Shown in pieces: positions 47,583 through 58,181 of a DNA stretch of 64,000 nt. The position numbers and the translations under genes were made by a program. The notes below the pieces were generated by a model, which was not told the DNA's origin, made no database searches, and was given only the letters and a program-made list of their open reading frames with translations. The stretch's first letter is position 1. Every line of letters starts with the position of its first letter. Source of the DNA: Virgibacillus phasianinus (GTDB taxonomy: Bacteria; Bacillota; Bacilli; Bacillales; Amphibacillaceae); assembly GCF_002216775.1 (NCBI RefSeq), contig NZ_CP022315.1, positions 496,001 through 560,000 of the forward strand, in the 5' to 3' direction.

Positions 47583-48992
47583 TTACATTCTCGTATATTC
47601 AATTTCTGTTTGGCCTTTTTCTTTCACAGGGTATTTTCCTGTGAAACAGGCTTTGCAGATTCCTTGGTTTGGCAGGTCTTCACGAATGATTGCGCGTTCA
47701 AGCCCTTCTTCTGATAAATAAGCTAGACTGTCAGCACCAATGATTTCCGCAATTTCGTCGAGTGTATTATTTGCTGCAATTAATTCATCTCTTGTAGACA
47801 TGTCAATTCCGTAATAACAGGGATGCTGAAGTGATGGGGAAGCAATCCGTACGTGGACCTCTTTTGCCCCAGCTTCTTTTAACATCCGGACAATTCGTCT
47901 GCTTGTAGTTCCCCGCACAATTGAGTCATCAATCATGACAACCCGTTTCCCTTCAACAATTCCGCGAACAGGAGATAATTTCATTTTCACCCCTTGCTCC
48001 CGCAGTTCCTGTGAGGGTTGAATAAATGTGCGTCCTACGTATCTATTCTTAATAATCCCCATTTCATAGGGTAAGCCCGTTTCCTCGGCATATCCTATTG
48101 CGGCGGATATACTGGAATCCGGAACACCAGTGACAACATCGGCGTCAACCTTTGCTTCTTTCGCCAGCTCGACACCCATTTTCTTACGGGAAGCATGAAC
48201 ATTCACGCGATTGATATTACTATCGGGTCTTGATAGATACACATATTCCATCGCACACATTGTACGTGCTTCCTTTTCCTGAAAAGTACGGGAACGAATA
48301 CCGTCATTATTGATGATTACAAGTTCACCAGGCTCGACTTCACGCTCTAGTGTGGCACCAATCAAGTCAAATGAACATGATTCGGATGAAGCAACGTAAC
48401 TGTCTCCTAATCTGCCAATCGATAGCGGACGCAAGCCCCTTGGATCTGTTGCCAGGTACATCGTGTCTTCTTTAAGAATGATAAACGCATACGCGCCAAC
48501 TAACTGACGGAGTGCCTCCATTACTGCTTCCTCGTAATCGTCTGATATACTGCGCTTAATTAAATGCGCCAGCACCTCTGTATCTGATGTTGTTTGTAAA
48601 ATACTTCCCTCTTGTTCAAGCTTACCGCGCAGCTTATATCCGTTCATAATGTTTCCATTATGTGCAAGTGCAAGACTGCCTTTTTGTGAACGAAATACTA
48701 ATGGCTGTACATTATCATATCCACCGTCACCTTGTGTTGCATAACGGACATGGCCGATTGCCGCACGTCCTTGAAGTTCATCAAATTTCGCATTTTTAAA
48801 CACATCATTCACAAGACCGAGCCCTTTATGCAGTTTAAGCTGTTTGCCATCACTTGCCACTACTCCAGCACCATCCTGACCTCTATGCTGCAAAGCGTGT
48901 AAGCCGTAATACGTGATTTCTGCCGCCTTTTCATGTCCCCAAATTCCAAAAACGCCACATTCTTCGTTTATGCCTTTGATTTCAGCAAGCAT
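47583..48992 (-). CDS. purF: Amidophosphoribosyltransferase
   Basis: 469 residues from ATG 48992 (AAAGGAGC site 6 bases away); the frame to 49010 is longer but lacks a site. An 11-residue propeptide ([11 protein letters not shown]) precedes the catalytic Cys12 (CGVFGIWG), as in the B. subtilis type that needs processing and a 4Fe-4S cluster. [21 protein letters not shown] and SDTEVLAHL form the glutaminase; [18 protein letters not shown] is the PRPP site. It makes phosphoribosylamine, the committed step. It overlaps purL by 25 bases. Confidence 0.96.
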   Translation of the reverse strand: MLAEIKGINEECGVFGIWGHEKAAEITYYGLHALQHRGQDGAGVVASDGKQLKLHKGLGLVNDVFKNAKFDELQGRAAIGHVRYATQGDGGYDNVQPLVFRSQKGSLALAHNGNIMNGYKLRGKLEQEGSILQTTSDTEVLAHLIKRSISDDYEEAVMEALRQLVGAYAFIILKEDTMYLATDPRGLRPLSIGRLGDSYVASSESCSFDLIGATLEREVEPGELVIINNDGIRSRTFQEKEARTMCAMEYVYLSRPDSNINRVNVHASRKKMGVELAKEAKVDADVVTGVPDSSISAAIGYAEETGLPYEMGIIKNRYVGRTFIQPSQELREQGVKMKLSPVRGIVEGKRVVMIDDSIVRGTTSRRIVRMLKEAGAKEVHVRIASPSLQHPCYYGIDMSTRDELIAANNTLDEIAEIIGADSLAYLSEEGLERAIIREDLPNQGICKACFTGKYPVKEKGQTEIEYTRM

Positions 48993-51196
48993 GGGATAGC
49001 TCCTTTCCATAATGAGTGAAGTGATTCAATATTTTCATTGATTACTTGATTCCCATTGGACGTAACAACAAGTTTTCCACTATCTGTCACAACACCGATT
49101 TTAACGGCATCTTTTACAGTTGATTCAAATTTTTCTTGATTTTTCAGGTTTACTGATACTAAGAATCTTGATTGTGTTTCACTAAATAATTCGACTGTCG
49201 GATTGTTTTCTACCTGGACCTCTATGCCAAGACCTTTTTCTGAAAAGGCACTTTCTGTGAGTGCAACGCCCAGTCCACCTTCCGCAAGGTCGTGTGCAGA
49301 AACAACAAGTCCTTGGTGTATTGCATCCAGTAACGCGTTTTGTCGTGTCTTTTCTACGGATAAATCAATGCTTGGCGCCTTACCTGAGTAACTTCCATCA
49401 ACAATATTCTGTAATTCACTTCCACCAAATTCGCTTTTAGCTTCACCGATCACATAGATCAGGTCACCCTTGTTTTGGAAATGGCTTGGTGTCAAGTGGT
49501 CAAGTGATTCAATTAGTCCTACCATGCCAACTACCGGTGTTGGAAAAATTGCATTGCCTTTCGACTGGTTATATAACGAAACATTTCCGCTGATAACCGG
49601 TGTATTTAATGTTTCACATGCACTGCTCATACCCTCAACACTTTTCTCCATTTGCCAAAAAACTTCCGGATTTGTTGGGTTTCCAAAATTCAATCCATCT
49701 GTTAAACCGAGTGGTCTTGCTCCAGAGCATACGATGTTACGCGCAGCTTCTGCGACAGCAATTTTTCCACCTGTTTCAGGATCCAAATAGATGTAGCGGG
49801 AGTTACAATCTGTTGTAATCGCAAGTGCCTTATTTGTCCCTTTAATTCTAATCACAGCGGCATCTGAACCAGGTGCCACTACTGTATTCGTTTGAACCAT
49901 TGAATCATATTGATCATATACATACTCTTTGCTGGCTATGGTTGGCTGTTGCAATAATTGCTTTAACATCTCGCCATGCTGTTCAACAGTCGGCACCGAT
50001 TCTTCCTGCTTTTGGAAGGCTTGAAAATATGCTGCTTCTTGTGATGGCATTTGATAGACAGGTGCTTCCTCCGCCAATGCGTCAACAGGAATGTCTGCAA
50101 CAACTTCACCATGCTGTTTTAAGCGAAATGTTTTTTCTTCGATTACCTCACCAACAGCGACTGCCTGCAATCCATATTTTTCAAAAATATCGATGATTTC
50201 CTGTTCCTGTCCTTTTTTCGCTACCAATAACATGCGCTCTTGGGATTCAGAGAGCATTAACTCATAAGCATTCATATTTTGTTCACGCTGCGGGACAAGA
50301 TCTAAATTCATTTCCATGCCAGTACCGGCTTTACTTGCCATCTCACTAGCTGATGATGTTAGTCCTGCCGCCCCCATATCCTGCATGCCGACAAGGGCGT
50401 CACAATGAATCACTTCTAAACAAGCTTCGATTAACAATTTTTCCATAAAAGGATCACCGACTTGGACAGCTGGACGATCCTTATTCGCATCTTCCGCTAA
50501 ATCATCTGAGGCAAATGTTGCCCCGTGAATACCGTCTCGCCCTGTAGCCGCGCCTGCATAAATGACGGTGTTGCCGATTCCGGCAGCGATACCTTTTTGG
50601 ATATCCCGATGATCAATTAAGCCTACACACATTGCGTTCACAAGCGGATTGCCTTCATAGCTGTCATCAAACTGGACTTCGCCGCCAACTGTTGGTACGC
50701 CAACGCAATTACCATAACCGGCAATCCCATGAACAACTTCCTTAAACAAATATTTCACGCGTTCCGTAGTTAAATTCCCGAATCTCAGGGAGTTCATCAT
50801 CGCAACCGGCCGAGCACCCATCGAGAAAACGTCACGGATAATTCCGCCAACGCCCGTTGCTGCACCTTCATATGGCTCAACTGCCGATGGATGGTTATGG
50901 CTTTCTACTTTAAAGACAACGGCTTGCTCGTCACCAATATCAATAATTCCAGCGCCTTCCCCAGGTCCCTGCAATACGTGAGGAGCTTTTGTTGGGAACT
51001 TACGCAATAGGGGTTTTGATGTTTTATAACTGCAATGCTCTGACCACATAACGGAAAAGATTCCTGTCTCCGTAAAATTTGGCCGGCGCTTTAAAATCGT
51101 TTTGACCATCTCGAATTCTTCATCATTTAAACCCATGCCTTGGTACAGTTTTTCTGATTCAATTTGCTCTGGGTTGATTTCATGCGTTAACAACAT
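48968..51196 (-). CDS. purL: FGAM synthase large subunit
   Basis: 742 residues, the small PurL form that works with PurS and PurQ. Motifs: [80 protein letters not shown], and in the second half [18 protein letters not shown]. It uses ATP and ammonia from PurQ to convert FGAR to FGAM, step 4. It overlaps purQ by 17 bases and purF by 25. Confidence 0.96.
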   Translation of the reverse strand: MLLTHEINPEQIESEKLYQGMGLNDEEFEMVKTILKRRPNFTETGIFSVMWSEHCSYKTSKPLLRKFPTKAPHVLQGPGEGAGIIDIGDEQAVVFKVESHNHPSAVEPYEGAATGVGGIIRDVFSMGARPVAMMNSLRFGNLTTERVKYLFKEVVHGIAGYGNCVGVPTVGGEVQFDDSYEGNPLVNAMCVGLIDHRDIQKGIAAGIGNTVIYAGAATGRDGIHGATFASDDLAEDANKDRPAVQVGDPFMEKLLIEACLEVIHCDALVGMQDMGAAGLTSSASEMASKAGTGMEMNLDLVPQREQNMNAYELMLSESQERMLLVAKKGQEQEIIDIFEKYGLQAVAVGEVIEEKTFRLKQHGEVVADIPVDALAEEAPVYQMPSQEAAYFQAFQKQEESVPTVEQHGEMLKQLLQQPTIASKEYVYDQYDSMVQTNTVVAPGSDAAVIRIKGTNKALAITTDCNSRYIYLDPETGGKIAVAEAARNIVCSGARPLGLTDGLNFGNPTNPEVFWQMEKSVEGMSSACETLNTPVISGNVSLYNQSKGNAIFPTPVVGMVGLIESLDHLTPSHFQNKGDLIYVIGEAKSEFGGSELQNIVDGSYSGKAPSIDLSVEKTRQNALLDAIHQGLVVSAHDLAEGGLGVALTESAFSEKGLGIEVQVENNPTVELFSETQSRFLVSVNLKNQEKFESTVKDAVKIGVVTDSGKLVVTSNGNQVINENIESLHSLWKGAIPCLLKSKA

Positions 51197-51863
51197 GTGT
51201 TTCCCTCCAATTGTTCACGATCGATTGAAAAAGCTTCACACCGTCATCACTGCCAAGGAGCTCTTCACAAGCGCGCTCTGGATGTGGCATCATGCCAAGT
51301 ACGTTACCTTCTTTATTGATAATCCCGGCTATGTCAGCGACTGATCCATTGGGATTATCCTTATATGTGAAGACAATTTGGTTGTTTTCCTGTAATGTTT
51401 TTAATGTCGCGTCATCACAGAAGTAGTTTCCTTCCCCATGTGCGATTGGGTACCGAACTACTGCATCTTCTTCATAAACACTCGTAAACATGGTTGCATT
51501 GTTTACTACTTGTAGGTTTTCTTGGTGACACATAAATGCGAGATTTTTATTCCGAAGCATGGCACCCGGAAGCAGCCCCGCTTCAAGCAGAATCTGAAAG
51601 CCGTTGCAGATTCCAAGAACCGGCTTGCCTTTGGCTGCGTGTTCCTTGATTTGTTTCATTACTTTGGATGTTGCTGCGACAGATCCGGAACGCAGGTAAT
51701 CACCATAAGAAAATCCACCAGGAAGTAAAATAGCGTCATAGTTTTCAAGATTGCTGTTTTCATACCATACTAAATCCGTATCTTCCTTGATAACATCCTT
51801 TACAGCGTGATACATATCCCGGTCACAATTCGATCCTGGAAAAACGATTACGGCAAACTTCAC
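51180..51863 (-). CDS. purQ: FGAM synthase glutaminase subunit
   Basis: 227 residues, class I glutamine amidotransferase. The nucleophile Cys86 is in [30 protein letters not shown] forms the oxyanion strand and [15 protein letters not shown] has the catalytic His/Glu. It supplies ammonia to PurL. The start overlaps the purS stop by 4 bases. Confidence 0.96.
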   Translation of the reverse strand: MKFAVIVFPGSNCDRDMYHAVKDVIKEDTDLVWYENSNLENYDAILLPGGFSYGDYLRSGSVAATSKVMKQIKEHAAKGKPVLGICNGFQILLEAGLLPGAMLRNKNLAFMCHQENLQVVNNATMFTSVYEEDAVVRYPIAHGEGNYFCDDATLKTLQENNQIVFTYKDNPNGSVADIAGIINKEGNVLGMMPHPERACEELLGSDDGVKLFQSIVNNWRETHVVNA

Positions 51864-52111
51864 GACTGAACAGCCTCCTCCACATCAAACCTGAAGTCTT
51901 CAATCACTGGATTCGCGAGTAGTTGATCACACATCGCATTAATTCGTGCATCTAAATCCTCTTTATCATCAACCTGTAACTCGATAAATTTACCAACGCG
52001 TGCCTCTTGCACTTCCTCGTAGCCCAATGAATGCAATGAATGTTGAATTGCCTTTCCTTGCGGGTCAAGAACCCCTTGCTTTAATGTGATATATACCGTA
52101 ACTTTTTTCAT
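51860..52111 (-). CDS. purS: FGAM synthase PurS subunit
   Basis: 83 residues: [40 protein letters not shown] and IELQVDD, the entire PurS fold. It is a structural subunit that joins PurQ and PurL. It overlaps purC by 4 bases and purQ by 4 bases, so all are translationally coupled. Confidence 0.95.
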   Translation of the reverse strand: MKKVTVYITLKQGVLDPQGKAIQHSLHSLGYEEVQEARVGKFIELQVDDKEDLDARINAMCDQLLANPVIEDFRFDVEEAVQS

Positions 52112-52821
52112 GATCTTGCCTCCAGTCGACGTAAGATTTCTTGATAAACATCCAGCAAATCGCCTAAGTCCTGACGAAAAACATCTTTATCCATTTTCTC
52201 CTGTGTATCGCGGTCCCACAGTCTGCAGGTATCTGGTGAAATCTCATCAGATAAAACGATTCTGCCATCCTTCATGCGGCCAAATTCCAGCTTAAAGTCA
52301 ACGAGCGTTAGATTAATTTCGTTGAACAGTTTTTGTAAAACGGTATTAATGGTTAACGCCATCTCTTTGATTTCATCCAGCTCCAGCCGGGTTGCATCGG
52401 AGAGAAACAATGCATGTTCATCATTAATCAGCGGATCTCCTAAGGCATCATCTTTGTAAAAAAGTTCAACAAGCGGCGTCTGAAAAGGGGTCTTTTCCTT
52501 AATTCCAAGCCGCTTCGTAATACTCCCAGCAGCGATATTTCGGACAACCACTTCAAGCGGAATAATCGTAGTCTCGTTAACCAGTTGTTCAGTCTCATTC
52601 AATTTTTCAATAAAATGAGATTCCAGATTTTGATCAGCAAGATAATGAAATATATAGGATGAAATTTCGTTGTTTAATCGTCCTTTTCCGTCAAAGCTAT
52701 CTTTTTTCACACCGTTAAATGCGGTTGCATCATTTTTATACGATAATACAAGTTGATCCTGGCTATCCTTTACACGGTAGACCTTTTTTGCTTTTCCTTC
52801 ATACATCATTTCTGCCTTCAT
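52108..52821 (-). CDS. purC: SAICAR synthase
   Basis: 237 residues from ATG 52821 (GAAGGG site 9 bases away); upstream in-frame ATGs are too close to the site. MYEGKAKKVYRV begins the ATP-binding half; VRNIAAGSITKRLGI, DFKLEFGRM and LSDEISPDTCRLWD are the family signatures. It joins aspartate to CAIR. It lies 13 bases after purB. Confidence 0.95.
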   Translation of the reverse strand: MKAEMMYEGKAKKVYRVKDSQDQLVLSYKNDATAFNGVKKDSFDGKGRLNNEISSYIFHYLADQNLESHFIEKLNETEQLVNETTIIPLEVVVRNIAAGSITKRLGIKEKTPFQTPLVELFYKDDALGDPLINDEHALFLSDATRLELDEIKEMALTINTVLQKLFNEINLTLVDFKLEFGRMKDGRIVLSDEISPDTCRLWDRDTQEKMDKDVFRQDLGDLLDVYQEILRRLEARS

Positions 52822-52834
52822 CGTCATCATCCCT

Positions 52835-54130
52835 TCAAGCAAGTCCGATTCGTTCAAAGATTTGATCTACATTTTTCAAATGGTACGTATAATCAAAGCA
52901 ATCATCAATTTCAGCCTGCGATAACATGCTTGTAAACCGCTCATCATTTTCGATTAATTGCTGAAAGTGCGTTTCTGTTTCCCAGGCTTTCATTGCTGTC
53001 GGCTGCACGATATCATACGCTTCCTCGCGCGCCATTCCTTTGGTAATCAATGACAGTAATACACGTTGTGAAAAAATAACCCCGTGTGTACGATCGATAT
53101 TCCGTTTCATATTTTCCGGGAATACAGTTAGATTCTTTACGATATTAGAAAAACGGTTAAGCATGTAATTTAGTGTAATTGTCGCATCAGGTAAAATGAC
53201 GCGTTCTGCAGAAGAATGGGAAATATCACGTTCATGCCATAATGAAACATTTTCATAGGATGTCATCATATATCCGCGCATAACACGAGCCATTCCCGTC
53301 ATATTTTCCGAGCCAATCGGATTACGTTTATGCGGCATTGCAGATGATCCTTTTTGACCTTTTGCAAAAAACTCTTCAGCTTCGCGTGTTTCTGTTTTTT
53401 GCAAACCACGAATCTCTGTTGCAAATTTCTCAATAGATGTCCCGATTAACGCCAAGGTTGATATATAATCCGCATGGCGGTCACGCTGTAAGGTTTGTGT
53501 AGAAACAGGTGCAGGAGTTAGGCCGAGCTTTTCACATACATATTTTTCAACAAAGGGATCAATATTCGCATATGTCCCAACCGCTCCGGATAGTTTGCCA
53601 AACTCAATTCCAGCGGCGGCACGTTCAAAGCGCTCAACATTTCGTTTCATTTCCTCATACCACAAGGCTAGCTTTAAACCAAAAGTAGTCGGCTCGGCAT
53701 GAACCCCATGTGTACGTCCCATCATGACCGTGTGTTTATGTTCGATGGCTTTTTCCTTTAAAATGGTTACAAAATTAGTTAAGTCTTTACGAATGATTTC
53801 ATTTGCTTGTTTTAGTACATAAGATAGTGCTGTATCGACAACATCGGTTGAAGTCAGGCCATAATGCACCCATTTGCGTTCATCACCAAGTGATTCGGAA
53901 ACTGCACGGGTAAAGGCTACAACATCATGTCGGGTTTCCTGTTCAATTTCATAGATGCGATTTATATCAAAGGATGCTTTCTCACGCATTTCCTTCACAT
54001 CCTCGGCTGGAATAATTCCAAGCTCACTCCATGCCTCGCATGCTAAAATTTCAACCTCAAGCCATGCCTTAAATTTGTTTTCCTCCGTCCAAATACTGCC
54101 CATTTCTTCCCTTGTATACCGATCAATCAT
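52835..54130 (-). CDS. purB: Adenylosuccinate lyase
   Basis: 431 residues of the fumarase/aspartase superfamily. Motifs: [15 protein letters not shown] with the general acid His, the mobile signature loop [20 protein letters not shown] with the catalytic Ser, and [18 protein letters not shown]. It removes fumarate from SAICAR and from adenylosuccinate. It overlaps purK by 4 bases. Confidence 0.97.
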   Translation of the reverse strand: MIDRYTREEMGSIWTEENKFKAWLEVEILACEAWSELGIIPAEDVKEMREKASFDINRIYEIEQETRHDVVAFTRAVSESLGDERKWVHYGLTSTDVVDTALSYVLKQANEIIRKDLTNFVTILKEKAIEHKHTVMMGRTHGVHAEPTTFGLKLALWYEEMKRNVERFERAAAGIEFGKLSGAVGTYANIDPFVEKYVCEKLGLTPAPVSTQTLQRDRHADYISTLALIGTSIEKFATEIRGLQKTETREAEEFFAKGQKGSSAMPHKRNPIGSENMTGMARVMRGYMMTSYENVSLWHERDISHSSAERVILPDATITLNYMLNRFSNIVKNLTVFPENMKRNIDRTHGVIFSQRVLLSLITKGMAREEAYDIVQPTAMKAWETETHFQQLIENDERFTSMLSQAEIDDCFDYTYHLKNVDQIFERIGLA

Positions 54131-55257
54131 GCCTGTTCCTCCTCATATGATCTTACTAGCTGCTTTACTTGTTCAAGCGTTTCAGCGATAAATGTGAGAT
54201 GACCCATCTTTCGTTTTTCCTTAATTGCATCCTTGCCATAAAGGTGGATAAAACCACTTTCCGATTCTGCCATGTGCTTTAACGCGTGTTCCATATCCTC
54301 ACCTAGGATATTCACCATTATAGCCGGCTGTAATAATTCAATTTTCGTTAGTGGCAATCCGCATATCGCCCGGATGTGCTGCCCAAATTGAGATATATTG
54401 CACGCTTCAATCGTGTAGTGACCGGAATTATGCGGCCGCGGAGCCATTTCATTTAAGTAAATAGCATCACCATCAACAAACATTTCAATCGCAAACGTTC
54501 CGACGATATTCATTTTTTCAGCAAGTTTAATGGTTGCATCAACCGCTTGTTGTTTCACTCTGTCACTGATTGTTGCCGGCACCGTTGTTTGATACAGAAT
54601 ATGATGCTTGTGATCATTTTCTCCAATTGGGAAAAATTCAATTTTTCCGTTCTGCGCGCGGGTAAATACAACTGATATTTCTTTATCAAACGAAACCCAT
54701 TGCTCGATAATGCAGTGTTGATGTTGATCCGCAAAAGCTATCGCTTCTTTATTATCTGCTTCACTGGTTAGTTTAATCTGACCTTTGCCATCATACCCAC
54801 CGCGACAGGTCTTAATTACAGCCGGATAAGTTAGACTTTCTAATGCCTGACTGCACTCCTCACCATTTTTAACGATGAAAAAATCAGGAACTGGAAGTCC
54901 CGCGTCACGCATATTCTGCTTTTCTTTTTCACGATTTTGGGTTACTTCAAGTGCAAATGCGCCCTGAGGTAACTTTCCTTTTTCTTCTATATAAGCAGCC
55001 GCTTCTAAATCGACATTTTCAAATTCGTAGGTAATGACATCACTTAATTCCGTTAGTTGTTTAATCGCCTGCATGTCATCATAAGCAGCGGTAATTTGCT
55101 GATCAGCAACCTGTGCTGTCGGACAATTAGGAGTTGGATCAAGCACTGCCACCTGGTATCCCATGTATTTTGCGGCGATTGCCATCATTCGCCCAAGTTG
55201 TCCCCCACCGATGATTCCGATTGTTTTAGGCGGTAAAATAATATTATTTTTTTGCAA
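54127..55257 (-). CDS. purK: N5-carboxyaminoimidazole ribonucleotide synthetase
   Basis: About 376 residues from TTG 55257, chosen for GAGGG 6 bases away and lying inside the 3' end of purE. ATP-grasp: [20 protein letters not shown] at the start, [48 protein letters not shown]. It carboxylates AIR with bicarbonate and ATP. The start codon inside purE gives a 14-base overlap. Confidence 0.95.
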   Translation of the reverse strand: MQKNNIILPPKTIGIIGGGQLGRMMAIAAKYMGYQVAVLDPTPNCPTAQVADQQITAAYDDMQAIKQLTELSDVITYEFENVDLEAAAYIEEKGKLPQGAFALEVTQNREKEKQNMRDAGLPVPDFFIVKNGEECSQALESLTYPAVIKTCRGGYDGKGQIKLTSEADNKEAIAFADQHQHCIIEQWVSFDKEISVVFTRAQNGKIEFFPIGENDHKHHILYQTTVPATISDRVKQQAVDATIKLAEKMNIVGTFAIEMFVDGDAIYLNEMAPRPHNSGHYTIEACNISQFGQHIRAICGLPLTKIELLQPAIMVNILGEDMEHALKHMAESESGFIHLYGKDAIKEKRKMGHLTFIAETLEQVKQLVRSYEEEQA

Positions 55258-55735
55258 GTTCAACCCTCATTTCTTCTACGCTTGCCTGCATCGTGTCACG
55301 ATAAGCTGCTAACCGGTTGGCTACCTCATCATCAAATGCGCCAATCATTTGCGCAGCAAGTATCCCGGCGTTCTTTGCTCCAGATCTGCCAATAGCAACC
55401 GTTGCTGTTGGTACACCGCCAGGCATTTGTACAATGGAAAATAAAGAATCCAAGCCATTTAATGCCTTGCTTTGCACCGGAACACCGATAACAGGTAATG
55501 TTGTCTGTGCTGCTACCATTCCAGGTAAATGCGCCGCGCCCCCAGCACCAGCAATAATCACTTTTAATCCGCGTTCTCGCGCGGTTTTTGCATATTCAAA
55601 CATGCTATCTGGGGTGCGGTGAGCTGAAATCACATCTTTTTCGTATGGGACCTTTAGCTCGTCAAGCATGTCACATGCATGTTCCATTGTTTCCCAATCT
55701 GAAATACTTCCCATGATCACGCCTACCATTGCCAT
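55244..55735 (-). CDS. purE: N5-CAIR mutase
   Basis: 163 residues from ATG 55735 (AAAGAGGG site 6 bases away); the frame extends to 55801 but that part is leader. [35 protein letters not shown] with the catalytic His, [19 protein letters not shown] and [10 protein letters not shown]-like [20 protein letters not shown] are the class I PurE signatures. It is the first gene of the operon, about 690 bases downstream of the promoter. Confidence 0.96.
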   Translation of the reverse strand: MAMVGVIMGSISDWETMEHACDMLDELKVPYEKDVISAHRTPDSMFEYAKTARERGLKVIIAGAGGAAHLPGMVAAQTTLPVIGVPVQSKALNGLDSLFSIVQMPGGVPTATVAIGRSGAKNAGILAAQMIGAFDDEVANRLAAYRDTMQASVEEMRVELAKK

Positions 55736-55807
55736 ATAAATCCCTCTTTCATTTTGACTGTTTTCTACTTGTTTTCTACAAGTTTGTTGTTTTTGACACA
55801 AAAACTA

Positions 55808-56205
55808 TAAACTGCGGTGTAACTGCAACGTGATTTCCGCGGAGGGCAGTCGCTTTCCGCGGGCGGCTGGTGAGCCTCCTCGTGCTGCGCACTCCGGGGT
55901 CTCACCTATGCCTATCCTCCCGCAGGAGTCGACTACCCTCCGCTCCAATCACTGAAGAGGTAAAGGATGATCGTCATTGTTCACCCACTATTTCGATAGT
56001 TGTTTGGGGCGGAGGACTGTTGACTCCTGCGGGAACAGCACGAGCTGAAGACCCCGCAGAGTGGGAAATGATGAGGGCCGACTAAAACCGCCCTTTGCGG
56101 GCAACGTTGGCATACCCCTTGCCGGGGCAAGGAGGCTGAGGCCGTGCCCGCGGAAAGCACGGTCCGCAGCGGAAAACAACCCAGCCGCATATACGTCGCA
56201 GTTTA
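55808..56205. repeat. 398-bp element with terminal inverted repeats in the pur leader
   Basis: TAAACTGCG (55808-55816) and CGCAGTTTA (56197-56205) are perfect 9-base inverted ends. The left part folds GCGGAGGGCAGTCG with CGACTACCCTCCGC; the middle has CTCCCGCAGGAGTC against GACTCCTGCGGGA; the right part has GTGCCCGCGGAAAGCAC. It is much richer in GC than its surroundings. Similar blocks (CTTTCCGCGGGC, CCCGCAGGAGTC) are familiar to me from intergenic DNA of bacilli. It has no gene for a transposase, so it is MITE-like. It separates the riboswitch terminator from purE. Confidence 0.7.
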
Positions 56206-56243
56206 GCAACAAACCATCTGAAAAAAGCCTTCATTTTTAAAGT

Positions 56244-56292
56244 AAAAAAGTCTATGCATCTCCCTCAGTTATGAGAGAAGATGAATAGACTT
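56244..56292 (-). terminator. Riboswitch-controlled terminator in the pur leader
   Basis: On the minus strand AAGTCTATTCATCTTCTCTC and GAGGGAGATGCATAGACTT pair around a 6-base loop, followed by TTTTTAC. It lies 50 bases after the purine aptamer, the expected place for its expression platform. Confidence 0.9.
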
Positions 56293-56342
56293 ATCTTTAG
56301 CACATAAAACGGACCATTGCTTACTAAGGCAACGATTCATCC

Positions 56343-56412
56343 TCCCTCATAGTCCAGCATTTACGGTGCTGGGTAGAAACTTCTGAGCCATATTCTCAGG
56401 TATATATGAGGA
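56343..56412 (-). ncRNA. Purine riboswitch aptamer, guanine class
   Basis: On the minus strand the aptamer reads CCTCATATATACCTGAGAAT then ATGGCTCAGAAGTTTCTACC, CAGCACCGTAAATGCTGG and ACTATGAGGG. P1 is CCTCATA/TATGAGG, and the loop contacts and core (TATA, AATATGG, TTTCTACC, CCGTAAA, GACTATG) match the purine riboswitch consensus. The specificity base before TATG (complement of 56352) is C, as in guanine/hypoxanthine sensors; adenine sensors have U. With guanine bound the downstream terminator should form and switch off the pur genes. Confidence 0.93.
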
Positions 56413-56435
56413 ACCCGTATTCATTTGTTAGCTTT

Positions 56436-56465
56436 AGGATACCAAATAAGGTGATGGGGTGTCAA
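56436..56465 (-). promoter_or_regulatory. pur operon promoter
   Basis: On the minus strand TTGACA (56460-56465) and TATCCT (56436-56441) with an 18-base spacer. Transcription would start near 56429, just upstream of the riboswitch. Confidence 0.8.
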
Positions 56466-56469
56466 CAAA

Positions 56470-56513
56470 AAATCGAACAATGAATATAAATGTATATTTA
56501 ATGTTCGGTTTTT
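56470..56513 (-). promoter_or_regulatory. PurR operator: two inverted PurBoxes
   Basis: On the minus strand AAAAACCGAACATT (56500-56513) and, inverted, ATTGTTCGATTT (56470-56481) fit the PurBox consensus AWWWCCGAACWWT and its reverse. The space of about 18 bases between them and the place just before the -35 match the B. subtilis pur control site. PurR would repress here and be released by PRPP. Confidence 0.85.
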
Positions 56514-56540
56514 GGTGAATAAGGAGGTTAAAACCAGAGG

Positions 56541-56582
56541 GACGCGCGATACCAGTTGACAATCGCCTGCTGGTACCGCGTC
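56541..56582 (-). terminator. Terminator-like hairpin after the NCS2 permease
   Basis: On the minus strand GACGCGGTACCAG pairs with CTGGTATCGCGCGTC (one bulge) around a 14-base loop; a TTTT tract follows 9 bases later. It lies 17 bases after the permease stop. Confidence 0.65.
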
Positions 56583-56599
56583 TTACAGTGATGGTAAAA

Positions 56600-57889
56600 C
56601 TATTGATTTCGTGACAAGCCTGCCTTATCACTTTTTCTATTCATTATCTGCTCCAGAATAATACAGAGGAGCACACCAACAACGAGTCCATTATCAAGGA
56701 TAGATGTCAGGGTGCTCGGAAAGCCCGACCACGCTTCTTGAGGGACAAACATTGCCCCAAATCCAGCCATTAGCGATACACTAATAATAAACACAGACTT
56801 TTCATTCCCGAGTTCCTGTTGATAATTCGAAAAACCGAGCCCTATTAAACTCGAAATCGATAGAAATATAACTGCATAGCCAACAGGCATCGGAATTGCT
56901 GCGAAAAATGACATGAGCGGCGGGAACAAACTGATGATGATCATCGCCCCGCTTCCTATTAAAAACGGCAGGCGTTCGGCAATTTTTGTTGTCGATATAA
57001 ATCCGGCGGCGGTAGCCATCGGGACACCGCCAACCGCTGCAAACAAACCTGTCAAGGCTTGGTTAACGCCCATTACAAACCCAGAACGATTATAATTCAG
57101 CTCCTCTTTTTTACCTGTGACACCTGAAACCACATTCATACTTGCTACCATATTCGCCATTAAAATAAACGCAGTAAAAATGGAAGTAAGTACGACGCCA
57201 ATATTAAAGGTTGGGACCCCAAACGCCAAAATCTCAGGAAGCGCGAACCACGCGTCCACTTCAGACGTTATTGGTTTGGCAATGCCAACAATCGCAAATA
57301 ACAGCCACCCAAAAGCAAGGCTGATCAATACAGAATAACTGCTTAAAATGTGATTCTGGCTTCGTGATAATGTAACAGCAAGAACCATAGTCGCTACGGC
57401 ACATAGAGCGACGATAAGATCAACGCCATCTGAGGAATAGCCAACACCAAAAATCCCTTTGATAAACGGACCACTTAGCTGCGTAACGAGTAAAACAAGA
57501 TAAGTTCCAGTTACCATTGGCGTGAACATTTTTTCAACAACATCCATTTTTCGAAACACGGCCACAAGGATAAACAACGCACCACTGACAAGTAATCCTA
57601 ATTCAAGACTGCGCAGAACAATTTCCACATTTTCCGCCGAAGATACAAAGCCAGCATACATTAGGAAGACTCCCCACCATAAACCAGCGGGACCATTTAA
57701 GATAGGCAACTTATGTCCGAACAACCCTTGCAGGAGGGATGCAAGAGCCATTACAAAAAATGTTCGCTGCAGAAGTTCCGCAATATCCGCCTGGGACATA
57801 CCGAAAGCATTCCCAACCGATAAAGGGGCAACAATGACACTGGTCATGATAAAAACCATCCATTGTGCTGAAGAAAATGCTAGTCTCAT
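56600..57889 (-). CDS. NCS2 purine/pyrimidine permease (YwdJ-like)
   Basis: 429 residues and about 12-14 membrane helices of the nucleobase:cation symporter 2 family. GFVMGVNQALTGLFAAVGGV then PMATAAGFISTT is the helix 10 nucleobase motif region, and LNGPAGLWWGVFLM belongs to helix 3. It imports a nucleobase with protons. The overall sequence is closer in my memory to B. subtilis YwdJ than to PbuX or UraA. It lies upstream of the pur operon promoter on the same strand; its own leader has no riboswitch or PurBox that I can see. Confidence 0.82.
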   Translation of the reverse strand: MRLAFSSAQWMVFIMTSVIVAPLSVGNAFGMSQADIAELLQRTFFVMALASLLQGLFGHKLPILNGPAGLWWGVFLMYAGFVSSAENVEIVLRSLELGLLVSGALFILVAVFRKMDVVEKMFTPMVTGTYLVLLVTQLSGPFIKGIFGVGYSSDGVDLIVALCAVATMVLAVTLSRSQNHILSSYSVLISLAFGWLLFAIVGIAKPITSEVDAWFALPEILAFGVPTFNIGVVLTSIFTAFILMANMVASMNVVSGVTGKKEELNYNRSGFVMGVNQALTGLFAAVGGVPMATAAGFISTTKIAERLPFLIGSGAMIIISLFPPLMSFFAAIPMPVGYAVIFLSISSLIGLGFSNYQQELGNEKSVFIISVSLMAGFGAMFVPQEAWSGFPSTLTSILDNGLVVGVLLCIILEQIMNRKSDKAGLSRNQ

Positions 57890-58022
57890 ATGATCATGAC
57901 CCCCTCACTCGTAAATTTTTTATATTAAAAACCGATCATATCATATGAAAACACGGAACTGCCAAGCAGACGACTTTATAACTGCAAGAAAAAAAGAGCA
58001 CCACATTGGTACCCTTCCTCTA

Positions 58023-58170
58023 AAGAAAAGCGGAAGCACCCCGTTTAGAAGCGGACGGCATAAGCAAGGGACCGTAGAACGCATGGGTTTCGCGTTCGTA
58101 GTGTCCATTGCTTATGACGGCAGCTTCTGGGTGCTGGAGCTAGACATATTTTGGTTTATGCTTTCTGATC
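58023..58170 (+). repeat. Nested-hairpin intergenic repeat, copy 3
   Basis: Same element as at 7481. The outer stem is AGCACCC/GGGTGCT, a fully paired variant of AGCGCCC/GGGCGCT in copy 4, that is, a compensating G-to-A and C-to-T change. It ends 12 bases from the SDR stop. With copy 4 it flanks the SDR gene as direct repeats. Confidence 0.85.
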
Positions 58171-58181
58171 TTTTAAAGAAC

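Noticed and set aside
55736-55801. Longer PurE frame upstream of 55735
   Set aside because: It reads low-quality leader sequence (Gln/Cys/Lys-rich) and the ribosome site lies just before ATG 55735.
55870-56212. Small open frames within the GC-rich pur leader element
   Set aside because: They fall in inverted repeats, occur on both strands and have no ribosome sites; GC-rich DNA simply has fewer stops.
57890-58022. Riboswitch or PurBox upstream of the NCS2 permease
   Set aside because: I looked for the purine aptamer core and the CCGAAC box and found neither in this leader.
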